Part shown: positions 54,458-63,051 of the stretch, piece by piece | Layout of the letters: every line of letters begins with the position of its first letter | How positions within the stretch are numbered: the first letter of the stretch is position 1 | From: Pseudomonadota bacterium | Lineage (GTDB): Bacteria; Desulfobacterota; Desulfobulbia; Desulfobulbales; Desulfocapsaceae | Assembly (NCBI GenBank): GCA_018821985.1 | Contig: JAHJKP010000033.1 | Coordinates: forward strand, 1 to 64,000 | Direction: 5' to 3' | Length of the DNA stretch: 64,000 bases | The notes under the pieces: model-generated | Database searches by the model: none | Told to the model about the DNA's origin: nothing | What the model saw: the letters and a program-made list of their open reading frames with translations, nothing else | Translations under genes and position numbers: made by a program

Positions 54458-55339
54458 ATGGCCTGTAAGAGTATGACCGGTTTTGGCCGGGGTGAGGTTG
54501 CCTCTGGCGGACGGGTGTGGATGGCGGAGCTGCGTTGTGTCAATAACCGTTATCTTGACCTGAAGATCAAGATACCCCAAGGCTATGCCGCGCTCGAGGA
54601 GCAGGTCCGGAAAAAGGTGAGCGCTTTTCACCAGCGTGGTCGTGTTGACCTGTTGCTGGCTATGAGCGGTGATTCTTCTGATCTGGTGAAGATGCATGTG
54701 AATATGGAGCTGGTCAGGGCCTATAAACATGCCATGGAGCAGATTGCCCGGGAACTGGGCCGGGAGGCTATACCTGATCTGGCCTTTGTGGCCTCTCGTC
54801 CCGAGGTTCTGGTTCAGCAACAGCAAGGTGAAGATATGGAGGCTGTCTGGCCGCATCTGGAGCAGGCTCTTGACCAGGCCCTGGTCGCTTGTGAAACCAT
54901 GCGCCAGCAGGAAGGAGCGGCCCTGGTCCGAGATCTGTCAGCGCGCTTGCAGGTGTTTACTCTGACTATTGAAAAGATTCAGGCTGGAATCCCTGAACTT
55001 CTCCGGCAGCGAGAGCAGGTACTTGGTGAACGTTTGCAGAAACTGCTGGGCAATGTACAGCTTGATGAACAACGTTTATGTCAGGAGGTAGCAATTCTAG
55101 CCGACAAAACCGATGTCACAGAAGAGATTGTCAGGCTGCAAAGTCATATCGGCCAGTTTCAGTCCTTTCTTACTGAGAAGGAGGCCGTTGGCAGAAAGCT
55201 GGATTTTCTCCTTCAGGAATTTCTGCGGGAGGTCAATACCATTGCCTCCAAGATCAATGACGCGGCCGTCGCCTATCTCGCGGTCGAGTTGAAGAGTGAA
55301 CTGGAGAAGATGCGGGAGCAGATTCAGAATATTGAATAG
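54458..55339 (+). CDS. yicC: YicC/YloC-family endoribonuclease
   Basis: A 293-residue protein of the YicC family, recently tied to RNA cleavage. The start MACKSMTGFGRGE and the RCVNNRYLDLKIKIP block are diagnostic. The C-terminal end LDFLLQEFLREVNTIASKINDAAVAYLAVELKSELEKMREQIQNIE pattern (given in parts) is also typical. It lies 18 bases after rfaE1 and is followed by remA and gmk, the same order as Bacillus yloC-remA-gmk. Confidence 0.95.
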   Translation: MACKSMTGFGRGEVASGGRVWMAELRCVNNRYLDLKIKIPQGYAALEEQVRKKVSAFHQRGRVDLLLAMSGDSSDLVKMHVNMELVRAYKHAMEQIARELGREAIPDLAFVASRPEVLVQQQQGEDMEAVWPHLEQALDQALVACETMRQQEGAALVRDLSARLQVFTLTIEKIQAGIPELLRQREQVLGERLQKLLGNVQLDEQRLCQEVAILADKTDVTEEIVRLQSHIGQFQSFLTEKEAVGRKLDFLLQEFLREVNTIASKINDAAVAYLAVELKSELEKMREQIQNIE

Positions 55340-55372
55340 CTCTCGATGATACTCAAGAAAAGGTGACCATCG

Positions 55373-55672
55373 ATGAAACTTCTGAATATAGGTTTTGGCA
55401 ATACTGTTTCTATTGAGCGGATAATTGCCGTGATTAATGCAGGCTCTTCACCCTCCAGGAAATTGAAAGAACTGGCAAAACAAGAGGGGAAACTGATTGA
55501 TGTGACGGAGGGCAGAAGGACTCGTTCCATGCTGGTGATGGATTCGAATCATCTGATTCTCTCTTCGGTGCAGCCTGATACCATTGGCCAGCGTCTGGCG
55601 GCGCTGGAGGTTGAGTATCATCTTTCAGAATATCAACAGCCACAGAAACAGGGAAAACAGGACAAGTCATGA
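55373..55672 (+). CDS. remA: RemA-like DUF370 regulatory protein
   Basis: A 99-residue DUF370 protein. The N-terminus KLLNIGFGNTVSIERIIAVI and the R-T-R-S-M-L-V block match RemA, the DNA-binding regulator of Bacillus matrix genes. Its stop overlaps the gmk start by 4 bases (55669-55672). In a Gram-negative anaerobe the regulatory target is unknown. Confidence 0.92.
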   Translation: MKLLNIGFGNTVSIERIIAVINAGSSPSRKLKELAKQEGKLIDVTEGRRTRSMLVMDSNHLILSSVQPDTIGQRLAALEVEYHLSEYQQPQKQGKQDKS

Positions 55673-56283
55673 CCACCGGAAAGTTGTTTATCCTGTCAGC
55701 ACCATCAGGGGCTGGCAAGACCACATTGTTGAAGAGGGTGATGGCGGACCTGCCAGGTCTGGCCTTCTCTGTTTCCCATACCACCCGGCTGCCCCGTGCA
55801 GGTGAAGTGGATGGGGTTGATTATCATTTCATCACCCGTGACCAGTTTGAGGCCATGCGGGAACATGGCACTTTTCTGGAATGGGCCGAGGTCCATGGCA
55901 ATCTCTATGGAACCAGCAGGCCGGCGGTGCTTGCCCAACTGGCAACAGGGGTGGATGTTATCCTGGATATAGATGTCCAGGGTGCTGCAATTTTGCGAAA
56001 ATCTGCGACCATCCCCGCTGCCTCTCTCTTTATTAGCCCCCCCTCTTTGCGGGAGCTTGAACGGCGTCTGCGTGGTCGGGGAACCGACAGTGAAGAGACA
56101 ATTCTCCTCAGGTTGAAGAATGCCAAGATAGAAATGGAGGCAGCGCTTGATTATGAGTATCTGATTGTCAATGATCGTCTGGAACAGGCCATTGATACCC
56201 TGAGAGCTGTTGTGATTGCCGAGCGCAGTCGGGGACACCGTCTGCCGACAGGGCAGGCCATCGAGATTCTGGGTGAGCTATGA
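55669..56283 (+). CDS. gmk: Guanylate kinase
   Basis: Phosphorylates GMP to GDP; 204 residues. The P-loop SAPSGAGKTT (10-19), SHTTRLPRAGEVDG and YGTSRPAV (GMP binding) are clear. Its stop overlaps the rlmB start by 4 bases (56280-56283). Normal length. Confidence 0.97.
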   Translation: MTTGKLFILSAPSGAGKTTLLKRVMADLPGLAFSVSHTTRLPRAGEVDGVDYHFITRDQFEAMREHGTFLEWAEVHGNLYGTSRPAVLAQLATGVDVILDIDVQGAAILRKSATIPAASLFISPPSLRELERRLRGRGTDSEETILLRLKNAKIEMEAALDYEYLIVNDRLEQAIDTLRAVVIAERSRGHRLPTGQAIEILGEL

Positions 56284-57083
56284 AAGAGAAAAAGGTTGAG
56301 AGAGCCGGGCAGAGTCGTACTCTGCGTATGGATGAGGATCTGCTCTGGGGTACACATCCCGTTTATGAGGCCTTGCAGCAGGAACCGGAGAGGATCAGTG
56401 AAGTCATTCTTCATAATGATCGTAAAGGGGCCAAACGGGAAGAGATTATTACGCTGGCCAAAGGGGCAGGGATAAAACTCTCTTTTGTCACCACTATTCA
56501 TCTGACCGGCCCTGATGCGGCCCAGGCCCGTCATCAGGGCGTGGTGGCCAGGACCAGTCAGGTGCCCTTACTCCCTTTTGATACCCTCTTGGCCAATTTT
56601 GCGGCTAAGGTTGAACAAGGTGAGTCGCCCCGTCTGATTGTCCTCGATTCCATGCAGGACCCTCATAATCTGGGAGCAATTATCCGTTCAGCCCATGCCG
56701 CAGGTATTGGTGGGGTCTTGATCACCAGAGAGCGTTCCGCCCCTCTGGGCGGAATCGCAGCCAAATCCTCTGCCGGGGCCATTTCCCATATCGACATCTG
56801 CCAAGTGGTCAATCTAGCGACTGCCCTGCAGAAATTAAAGAAGGCCGGGGCCTGGATCTTTGGGGCGGTAAAGGATGAAGCGGCCCAGTCAATCTATAAG
56901 ACAGATTTTAAGCTTCCGGCCTGCGTGGTCGTCGGCAGTGAGGGGCAGGGGATCAGACCCCTGGTGCGGCAGCAGTGTGATGTGTTGATCTCCATTCCCA
57001 TGGAGGGAAGTCTGGACTCCCTCAACAGCTCTGTAGCTGCCGGTGTGATCATGTTTGAGATGCTCAGGCAGAGAAGTGGGTAA
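56280..57083 (+). CDS. rlmB: TrmH-family 23S rRNA 2'-O-methyltransferase
   Basis: SPOUT-class RNA methyltransferase of 267 residues, probably modifying G2251 of 23S rRNA. The N-terminal RNA-binding part (WGTHPVYEALQ) precedes SPOUT motifs DPHNLGAIIRSAHAAG, VVGSEGQGI and MEGSLDSLNSSVAAGVIMFE. The last gene of the cluster from rfaE1; ends before a strong hairpin. Confidence 0.93.
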   Translation: MKEKKVERAGQSRTLRMDEDLLWGTHPVYEALQQEPERISEVILHNDRKGAKREEIITLAKGAGIKLSFVTTIHLTGPDAAQARHQGVVARTSQVPLLPFDTLLANFAAKVEQGESPRLIVLDSMQDPHNLGAIIRSAHAAGIGGVLITRERSAPLGGIAAKSSAGAISHIDICQVVNLATALQKLKKAGAWIFGAVKDEAAQSIYKTDFKLPACVVVGSEGQGIRPLVRQQCDVLISIPMEGSLDSLNSSVAAGVIMFEMLRQRSG

Positions 57084-57138
57084 GCGGTTTGATACTGTTG
57101 TCTTTAATTTTGTAAAGTCAGTTTACGATTTAATTTTT

Positions 57139-57197
57139 GAAAGCGCCATCCAGACAATGATATTTTATATTAATACCATTGTCTGGATGGCGCTTTC
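57139..57197. terminator. Perfect 21-bp hairpin between convergent genes
   Basis: 57139-57159 pairs without mismatch to 57177-57197 around a 17-base AT-rich loop. It is 56 bases past rlmB (+) and 24 bases past the CsgG-like gene (-). No clear T tract outside the stem. Confidence 0.8.
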
Positions 57198-57220
57198 TCT
57201 TGTGGGGATGGCTACTGGTC

Positions 57221-58072
57221 TCAGTTACCTACTTTCAGCTGACCGCCTTTACCCAACCCGCCCTTGATTTCCTGGGCCTTGTAGTTGCGCAGGGAGCGAA
57301 CGATATTGTTGTAGGCGTCCATAAAGGCTGCGGCAATGACCTTGCCCTGTGGGGTGTTGGTGTAACCGCCAAGTCCTCCGCCCCCTGCCACGTTTCCGGC
57401 CCCGCCGAATACGCTGCCAAATCCGCCGATATCGGTCTTGGAGGCGCTGCCTTCGGCGGCGGCGATCTGCACACTGGAACGGTTGTCGATCATGGTCAGC
57501 AGGGCGCTGGCCTCACGGGTCTTGGTGTTGACACCGGCTGAACTGACAAGAGCGCCGGCATGGCCGCCAATCATCCCACCAATAACTGATCCCACAGCAC
57601 CTGACATCCCGCCGGTGTCTTCACTGAACACGATTTCCGGGTAAAGGGCATAATCGGAGGAGACCATCTGCCCTTTACCGAAGTTACTGCCTTGACGCAT
57701 CTCGCCTGATTCTTGCAAGGCCCGTTCACGGGACATGGCATTCATCCCGGCCGCGCTTCTTTCTACCACCACAAAGCAGTTAGACTGCTGAATCAGCAGG
57801 CGCAGAAGATTGGCGGTGGGTGGAAGGCGGTATTCGTTGGTCAGGATCGTGTACCAGCCTGCTGACTGGTTTTCGATCAATGAAATGGTACCCAGTGGCG
57901 CGGCACATTTTTCCAGGGCGGAACTTTCACCGCTGGTGGAGCTGCCTGCGGCACTGCCTGTGGCCGCGGTTTTAGCGCTTTGGCTGCCCATCTGCATGCC
58001 AGTTTCCACGCAGGAGGAGGAGAGGAGTGCGATTGCGGTAAGGCCGAGTAGCGTGAGTTTGGCAATGGTCAT
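57221..58072 (-). CDS. CsgG/HfaB-like lipoprotein
   Basis: A 283-residue outer-membrane lipoprotein. The signal peptide ends in LLSSSC with acylation at C21. The body resembles CsgG-type proteins: LRLLIQQSNCFVVVERSAAGM, GGMIGGHAGALVSSAGVNTKTREASALLTMID. A Gly-rich segment (residues 220-250) and a C-terminal helix follow. CsgG proteins form secretion pores, but no curli genes lie nearby, so that role is not assumed. Confidence 0.8.
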   Translation of the reverse strand: MTIAKLTLLGLTAIALLSSSCVETGMQMGSQSAKTAATGSAAGSSTSGESSALEKCAAPLGTISLIENQSAGWYTILTNEYRLPPTANLLRLLIQQSNCFVVVERSAAGMNAMSRERALQESGEMRQGSNFGKGQMVSSDYALYPEIVFSEDTGGMSGAVGSVIGGMIGGHAGALVSSAGVNTKTREASALLTMIDNRSSVQIAAAEGSASKTDIGGFGSVFGGAGNVAGGGGLGGYTNTPQGKVIAAAFMDAYNNIVRSLRNYKAQEIKGGLGKGGQLKVGN

Positions 58073-58281
58073 TGGTGCCTCCGTGGATTATGTGGATGAT
58101 GTTGTTGCCGCCGGATCCTTAAAAAAGGTTATGCTACCCCAGAGGGAAAATCAACAGATATTTGAGAACTCCTTATCATTTCTGTCAGTCTCTTTCTCCA
58201 GCCTTTTGACCCTAAACCGTCGTTCAACAAGAACTGTAATGTTTGATGGTGTGTGCCTATAAGGACATGAGAAAAAGATTG

Positions 58282-59490
58282 TTATTTAGAACGGTTCTTA
58301 AGTTTTTCCTGGAGCAAGGCTCCCAGGCTGCCGACAGCCTCTTCCTGTTTTTTTACCGATTTCTTCTCTGAGATGAATTTCTTATATTCGTCCTTCTCGG
58401 CCGTTTCTTCAGACTCGCTGCTGACATAGTCAGTGGGTGCCAGGCTGATCTTTCTGGTTTCATTGTCAATCCCCTCTATCTTGACCTCAATCTCCTGTCC
58501 TTCTTCCAACACCTCGCGTGGGTGATTGATGCGACGGCCACCGCCAAGTCTGGAGATATGGATCAGGCCATCAACGCCGGGGGCCAGGGTGACGAAGGCC
58601 CCAAAGGTGGTCAGGCGGGCTACAATTCCACTATGGGTTGATCCCTCGGTAAAGTCTTCCCGGGCCGCGTCCCAGGGATTTGGCAGGGTTTCTTTGAGGC
58701 TCAGGGTGATGCGTCCTGCCTTCCAATCCAGCTTTTTGATTACTGCGGTGACCTCCTGGCCCACGCTGAGGTGCTCTTTGATATCCTCTACGCGGCTCCA
58801 GCCGATCTCCGAGATCGGGATCAATCCATCCACACCACCAATATCGACGAAGGCTCCGAAGTCACGGATGGAGCTGATGGTGCCATGAACGGTGCCACCT
58901 TCCTCAAGGCTTTCCTGCAGGGCTTCTTTCTGCTGTTCTCGTTCCTGTTCAAGCAAGGCCCTGGCAGAGACCACGATATTGCGGCCATTTTCTTCAAAGC
59001 GGGTGATGAGGAAGGTCATGTGGCGGCCAGTGTACTCAGCTCCAGCGTCATCAACCCGGTGCAGTCCCATCTGGGAAAAAGGGCAGAAGGCGCGCACTGA
59101 GCCGCCAAGGGTAATGTCAAAACCACCCTTGATTTCTTCTTTGACCAGGCCTTCAACCGGAATAGCGTTGCGCCAGGCCTCTTCCAGATGGGTCGTATTT
59201 TTTCCACCGCCCAGCTTGATGGTGAAGAGCTTTGCGCCACCGGTAGACTTGAGGAAATAGACCTCCACCTTGTCGCCAATGGTGGCGGAGAGCTCGCCTT
59301 CTTTATTCATTAATTCTGAGCTGTCGAGGATCCCTTCATTTTTACCACCGACATCAAGAAAGACCGAGTTTCCGCTATGGCCAACAATGGTGGCAGTTAT
59401 TTTCTGGCCTGGTTCCAGACGGCGCAGGGATTTTGATGAACTTTCCTGGAACAGATCGGCAAAACTTGGTTCGGTTGTTTCCTGATTCAT
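58282..59490 (-). CDS. S1-domain RNA-binding protein, S1-like
   Basis: A 402-residue protein with four S1 domains: about residues 26-90, 110-180, 195-265 and 280-350, with repeated patterns such as GTISSIRDFGAFVDIGGVDGLIPISEI and GIVARLTTFGAFVTLAPGVDGLIHISRL. Ribosomal protein S1 of Gammaproteobacteria has six, so this is a shorter relative. It probably binds mRNA during translation or decay. It stands alone between the CsgG-like gene and the radical SAM gene. Confidence 0.9.
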   Translation of the reverse strand: MNQETTEPSFADLFQESSSKSLRRLEPGQKITATIVGHSGNSVFLDVGGKNEGILDSSELMNKEGELSATIGDKVEVYFLKSTGGAKLFTIKLGGGKNTTHLEEAWRNAIPVEGLVKEEIKGGFDITLGGSVRAFCPFSQMGLHRVDDAGAEYTGRHMTFLITRFEENGRNIVVSARALLEQEREQQKEALQESLEEGGTVHGTISSIRDFGAFVDIGGVDGLIPISEIGWSRVEDIKEHLSVGQEVTAVIKKLDWKAGRITLSLKETLPNPWDAAREDFTEGSTHSGIVARLTTFGAFVTLAPGVDGLIHISRLGGGRRINHPREVLEEGQEIEVKIEGIDNETRKISLAPTDYVSSESEETAEKDEYKKFISEKKSVKKQEEAVGSLGALLQEKLKNRSK

Positions 59491-59585
59491 GGGTAATACC
59501 CTTGCGTAGATGTTTGATATGATAACGAGTGAATAAATGCGAATATACTACCATCAAAATGAAGAAAGTTAAAAACAAAAAGAGG

Positions 59586-61406
59586 TTATGGGGTGAAGGC
59601 CGGGATCGCCAGGGCCAGCACTTGGTCTTCTTCCTGGAAGAGGAGCCGTTTGCTGATCAGATCGGCCAGAAAATCGTTCATGGCCTTGGACGGAATGGTT
59701 GGGAATTGTTGGACCAGATCTTTTCGATTCCGGATCTCCTGGCAGTAGAGGTAGATTGCTCTGGACGTTCCGCGCAGTCGGTGCTGCAGGCAGGGGGTGT
59801 TTATTTGTTCCTGCCGGATGATGAGAAAAGAGCCGCCGTCCCGGTAGCTGAGCGCTGGGATTCCATGAAGATCGCGATGGGTGTGGAAGGCCTGCCATTG
59901 GGCAATTTTTTGAGATACAGGCTGCCAGAGTCGGTGCTGCAAGGTCCGGTCGCCCCGATGCCCTTTGATCAACATCTCCATTCCGGCAAGGAACTCTTGA
60001 GGAAAAAGCCTGCGGTTTTTGGGGTGCTGGATTACAGCTGAGATACCGAATTCTTTTGGATTATTGCAGACAGGTGAGCCGTGTCCAAGGAAAAAAGAGG
60101 CGGCGGTAAGCGGGGTGAAGGGAAGGACGAAATCTAAATTATAAAGGGTCTCAGCCACTTCTTCCTCGGTACTGCCGGGGAATTCGGTGATCAGGTTACC
60201 ATCAAGCTGCATGTGGCACAATCGGCTTTGTTTCATGGCAGCGATATTGTCCATGACCGTGGTGCCTTTTTCCATTCTGGCGAGCAGGGAAGTGGAGAGG
60301 GCCTCAATGCCGACCTGGACCGAAGAGAGGCCGCCGCGGCGGTAGGCGGCCAGTTTGTCACCATCGCTGATCACCCGAATCTCGGCAAAGAAGTCATAGT
60401 CGATCTTCTCTTCTGCCATGGTCTGAAAAAAGAGATCAGCCTCTTTTGGCGGCAGGGCATTGTCGGTAAAGGTAAAATCAAGGCAGCCATGGCGAAGGGA
60501 TTGTTCTGCCACCTCGCCTGCCACCTTGTCGCTTTTTTTCCAGCGGTATCCCTGCCATTGCAAGTTCAGGTTGCAGAAGGTGCAGCGGTTCCACCAGCAG
60601 CCCCTGGAGAATTCAAGGGGTAGAATGGGGATGAAGGGTTGACCGGGGAAGGTGTCCTGCATCTGCTGAAAGTAAGGGGAGTAATCTGGGGTCGGCAGTC
60701 TGTTCAGATCAATAATACCCCGGCAGGGGCCTTCGCTGAAAGGTCGCCTCCGCAGGATGATCTGTGGCGGCAGGGTCTCCAGGTCCTTGTTCTGTTGCAG
60801 ACAATGACAGAGCTGGGTCAGGGCTTCTTCTCCTTCCCCGGAAATCACATAGTCAATCTGAGAAAAGTTTTCCAGCAGAGATGCACCTATCGTCCCGACA
60901 CATCCGGAACCACCAATCACTATGGGCAGGGAGGGGTGGAGATTTTTGATGCGCTGTGCAGCCGTCAGTGAAGAGAGCAGCTGATTGAAGCAGATGGAAA
61001 ATCCGATCAGGTGAAAGCTGGCAAGATCAAGGCCCGCCAGCCACTGGTCGAGGGAGAGGTCAAGGAGCTGGACGGTTTGATCAAAATCAAGTCTGCGCAG
61101 CTCCTTCTTGCCTTTGCAGCACTCGTCAAAAAGGCGTGCTGCCTGTGGTCGTTGTTCAGGAAAGAGCAGAGGGCTGTAGAGGGCCTCACCGGCCCAGCTG
61201 TTCCTGGCCAGATGGTGATAGGCCTCAGTCCCAAGCGCCTTGGCAACCTCGAGGTAAGGGTGAAAGGTGTGGGTCTGGATAGCGTCATCACGATCCAGCC
61301 AAGCCTTAAGGGCACCGAGCTGCATGGAAGGCCGATTCAAGATCGACCAGGGCATGGAGATCAGGGCAACCCGAAAGAGATCTGCCGCCGGCGCCTGGGT
61401 CTTCAT
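59586..61406 (-). CDS. B12-type radical SAM enzyme of the RiPP maturase (C-methyltransferase-like) group
   Basis: A 606-residue radical SAM protein. The N-terminus LISMPWSILNRPSMQLG and the SRGCWWNRCTFCNL block match the TIGR03975-like peptide-maturase group, with Cys at 270, 275 and 278 (CX4CX2C rather than CX3CX2C). A Rossmann-like region at about 130-235 (GFSICF, VIGGSGCVG, ISGEGE) is consistent with a cobalamin-binding domain. The C-terminus (NDFLADLISKRLLFQEEDQ) is typical of the group. It overlaps lolA by 4 bases and so is in the murI-lolA operon. No precursor peptide gene was found next to it, so the substrate is unknown. Function is inferred from family memory. Confidence 0.8.
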   Translation of the reverse strand: MKTQAPAADLFRVALISMPWSILNRPSMQLGALKAWLDRDDAIQTHTFHPYLEVAKALGTEAYHHLARNSWAGEALYSPLLFPEQRPQAARLFDECCKGKKELRRLDFDQTVQLLDLSLDQWLAGLDLASFHLIGFSICFNQLLSSLTAAQRIKNLHPSLPIVIGGSGCVGTIGASLLENFSQIDYVISGEGEEALTQLCHCLQQNKDLETLPPQIILRRRPFSEGPCRGIIDLNRLPTPDYSPYFQQMQDTFPGQPFIPILPLEFSRGCWWNRCTFCNLNLQWQGYRWKKSDKVAGEVAEQSLRHGCLDFTFTDNALPPKEADLFFQTMAEEKIDYDFFAEIRVISDGDKLAAYRRGGLSSVQVGIEALSTSLLARMEKGTTVMDNIAAMKQSRLCHMQLDGNLITEFPGSTEEEVAETLYNLDFVLPFTPLTAASFFLGHGSPVCNNPKEFGISAVIQHPKNRRLFPQEFLAGMEMLIKGHRGDRTLQHRLWQPVSQKIAQWQAFHTHRDLHGIPALSYRDGGSFLIIRQEQINTPCLQHRLRGTSRAIYLYCQEIRNRKDLVQQFPTIPSKAMNDFLADLISKRLLFQEEDQVLALAIPAFTP

Positions 61407-62161
61407 TGATAAATGATTTCTGTTCCCTCAGGCGGGGTATAGCTAAACAGCGCATCCATGGCCTTTGGGTCATCGGTGGGCAGGGTGTTGGTCTTCAAAT
61501 TACTGAATTCAAGGGTAGTCCTGGTGTCAAAATGGTCCAGGATCTCCATGCGCTGGATCAGTGAATCCGGGGTCACCCATAGATGGATCTCGCTTACCTG
61601 AGACTGATTTTCCTTAGGGATGAGCTTGATGACCTTGTAATGGTCAGCGTCCTCTTCTTTTGGATTCAACTCTGGGTTGGTGGGGGCAGAGATGGAGAAA
61701 TCTTTGAGCAGATTGCCGGAGCCGGTGAAAAAAGCGTAGGTGATGTCCGTTTTCATGGTATCGGCAGGGCTGATGATCATCTGTTCAAGTTTGGCAAAGT
61801 ACATGGAAAAATTTACGCCATCACTGACCAGGACCTGTTTGTCCGGGCTGGTGTAGTCCCAGCGCATCTTGCCGACGGTGCCGGGAGGTTCTTGGTTTTT
61901 TTTCTCTTTGACAAACCAGGCGGTACCGCTTCCCTGCTGCGGTCTGCCGCTGAGTTCCCCTTCGGTGCTCTGGGTGAAGTGAAAGCTGAGACTTCTGATC
62001 TGGTCATAGTTCAATTGCAGTCTCCTGGCGATATCCTCCGGGGCCTCATTCACGTTCTGGCCGGCAAAGAGTGGCTGATGCAGGAGCAGGGAAAGGAGTG
62101 CGGTGAGCGACAGCAAAAGTGCGCGGGCTCCAATGGCTGTTTGGGTCAGAAAAGGTTTCAT
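61403..62161 (-). CDS. lolA: LolA, outer-membrane lipoprotein carrier
   Basis: Periplasmic chaperone of 252 residues carrying lipoproteins from inner to outer membrane. A signal peptide (about 1-33) with a long hydrophobic core precedes the LolA fold (LNYDQIRSLSFHFTQ, RWDYTSPDKQVLVSDG, MEILDHFDTRTTLEFSNLK). It overlaps murI by 4 bases upstream and the radical SAM gene by 4 bases downstream, so the three are coupled. Confidence 0.92.
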   Translation of the reverse strand: MKPFLTQTAIGARALLLSLTALLSLLLHQPLFAGQNVNEAPEDIARRLQLNYDQIRSLSFHFTQSTEGELSGRPQQGSGTAWFVKEKKNQEPPGTVGKMRWDYTSPDKQVLVSDGVNFSMYFAKLEQMIISPADTMKTDITYAFFTGSGNLLKDFSISAPTNPELNPKEEDADHYKVIKLIPKENQSQVSEIHLWVTPDSLIQRMEILDHFDTRTTLEFSNLKTNTLPTDDPKAMDALFSYTPPEGTEIIYQ

Positions 62162-62940
62162 GTAAGGATCAGCTCCAGGGGGCGTTCAAATATTTTCCGG
62201 GCAACTTGTTGCGCGGAATCGGTCAGGTCGGAGACATAGTAGTGGTGGGTGGCTATGCCGTGGTCTTTTTTGGCGACGAGGTGCGGTTGCTCAGTCAGCA
62301 GGTCTCTGACATAATGAGCGGTCTCCACCGAGGAGTCAATAAGGGTGACTCGTTTGCCCACCCTTGTCTGGATCAGCTTTGTGAGCAGAGGATAGTGGGT
62401 GCAGCCGAGTACCAGGGTGTCGATCTGTTTATCTCTCAAGGGGTGCAGGTAGCGCCGGAGAATCATCTTGGTCTCCTGCTTGTTTGTCCACCCTTCTTCC
62501 ACCAGCGGGACGAGCAGAGGGCAGGCCTCGGAGAATACATGAAAATCAGGACGTTGACCACAGATGGTCTGTTCGTACACCCCGCTTCTGATGGTGGCTC
62601 TGGTGCCGATGACCCCGATCCTGCCTGTTTTACTGGTGGCAACGGCTTTGTTAGCGGCCGGGGTGATCACCTCAATGATCGGTACCTGAAATTCCCGGCG
62701 TAAGGCCTCGGTCGCTACACTGGAGGCGGTGTTGCAGGCAATGATGATGATCTCCGCCCCTTTCTGCAGCAGGAACTCAGTGTTCCGCAGGGAGTAGTCG
62801 GTGATGGTTGCCGCGCTTTTTGAACCATAGGGGGTGCGGGCAATATCACCAAAATAAACAATGGAGTAATCGGGCAGCAGTTGTTCCACTGCCCGTGCCA
62901 CGGTCATGCCGCCAATACCTGAGTCAAAGATGCCTATCAT
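62158..62940 (-). CDS. murI: Glutamate racemase
   Basis: Makes D-glutamate for peptidoglycan; 260 residues. The catalytic cysteines are C69 (IACNTASS) and C180 (LGCTHYP). The start IGIFDSGIGGMTV and PYGSKSAATI match MurI. Heads the murI-lolA-radical SAM operon, with a 4-base overlap into lolA. Confidence 0.97.
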   Translation of the reverse strand: MIGIFDSGIGGMTVARAVEQLLPDYSIVYFGDIARTPYGSKSAATITDYSLRNTEFLLQKGAEIIIIACNTASSVATEALRREFQVPIIEVITPAANKAVATSKTGRIGVIGTRATIRSGVYEQTICGQRPDFHVFSEACPLLVPLVEEGWTNKQETKMILRRYLHPLRDKQIDTLVLGCTHYPLLTKLIQTRVGKRVTLIDSSVETAHYVRDLLTEQPHLVAKKDHGIATHHYYVSDLTDSAQQVARKIFERPLELILT

Positions 62941-63051
62941 GAGGGAAGAACACGTGTCTGTAGTGAAAGTGAAGAGGAAAAGATCTTTTATGAAAAAACT
63001 TACCTTTTATACCAGAATCAGCACGAAACAACAACGTCGATGGCTCGTGTC

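Noticed and set aside
53930-54856. Long minus-strand open frame through rfaE1 and yicC
   Set aside because: It is antisense to two well-supported genes and has no recognisable domain.
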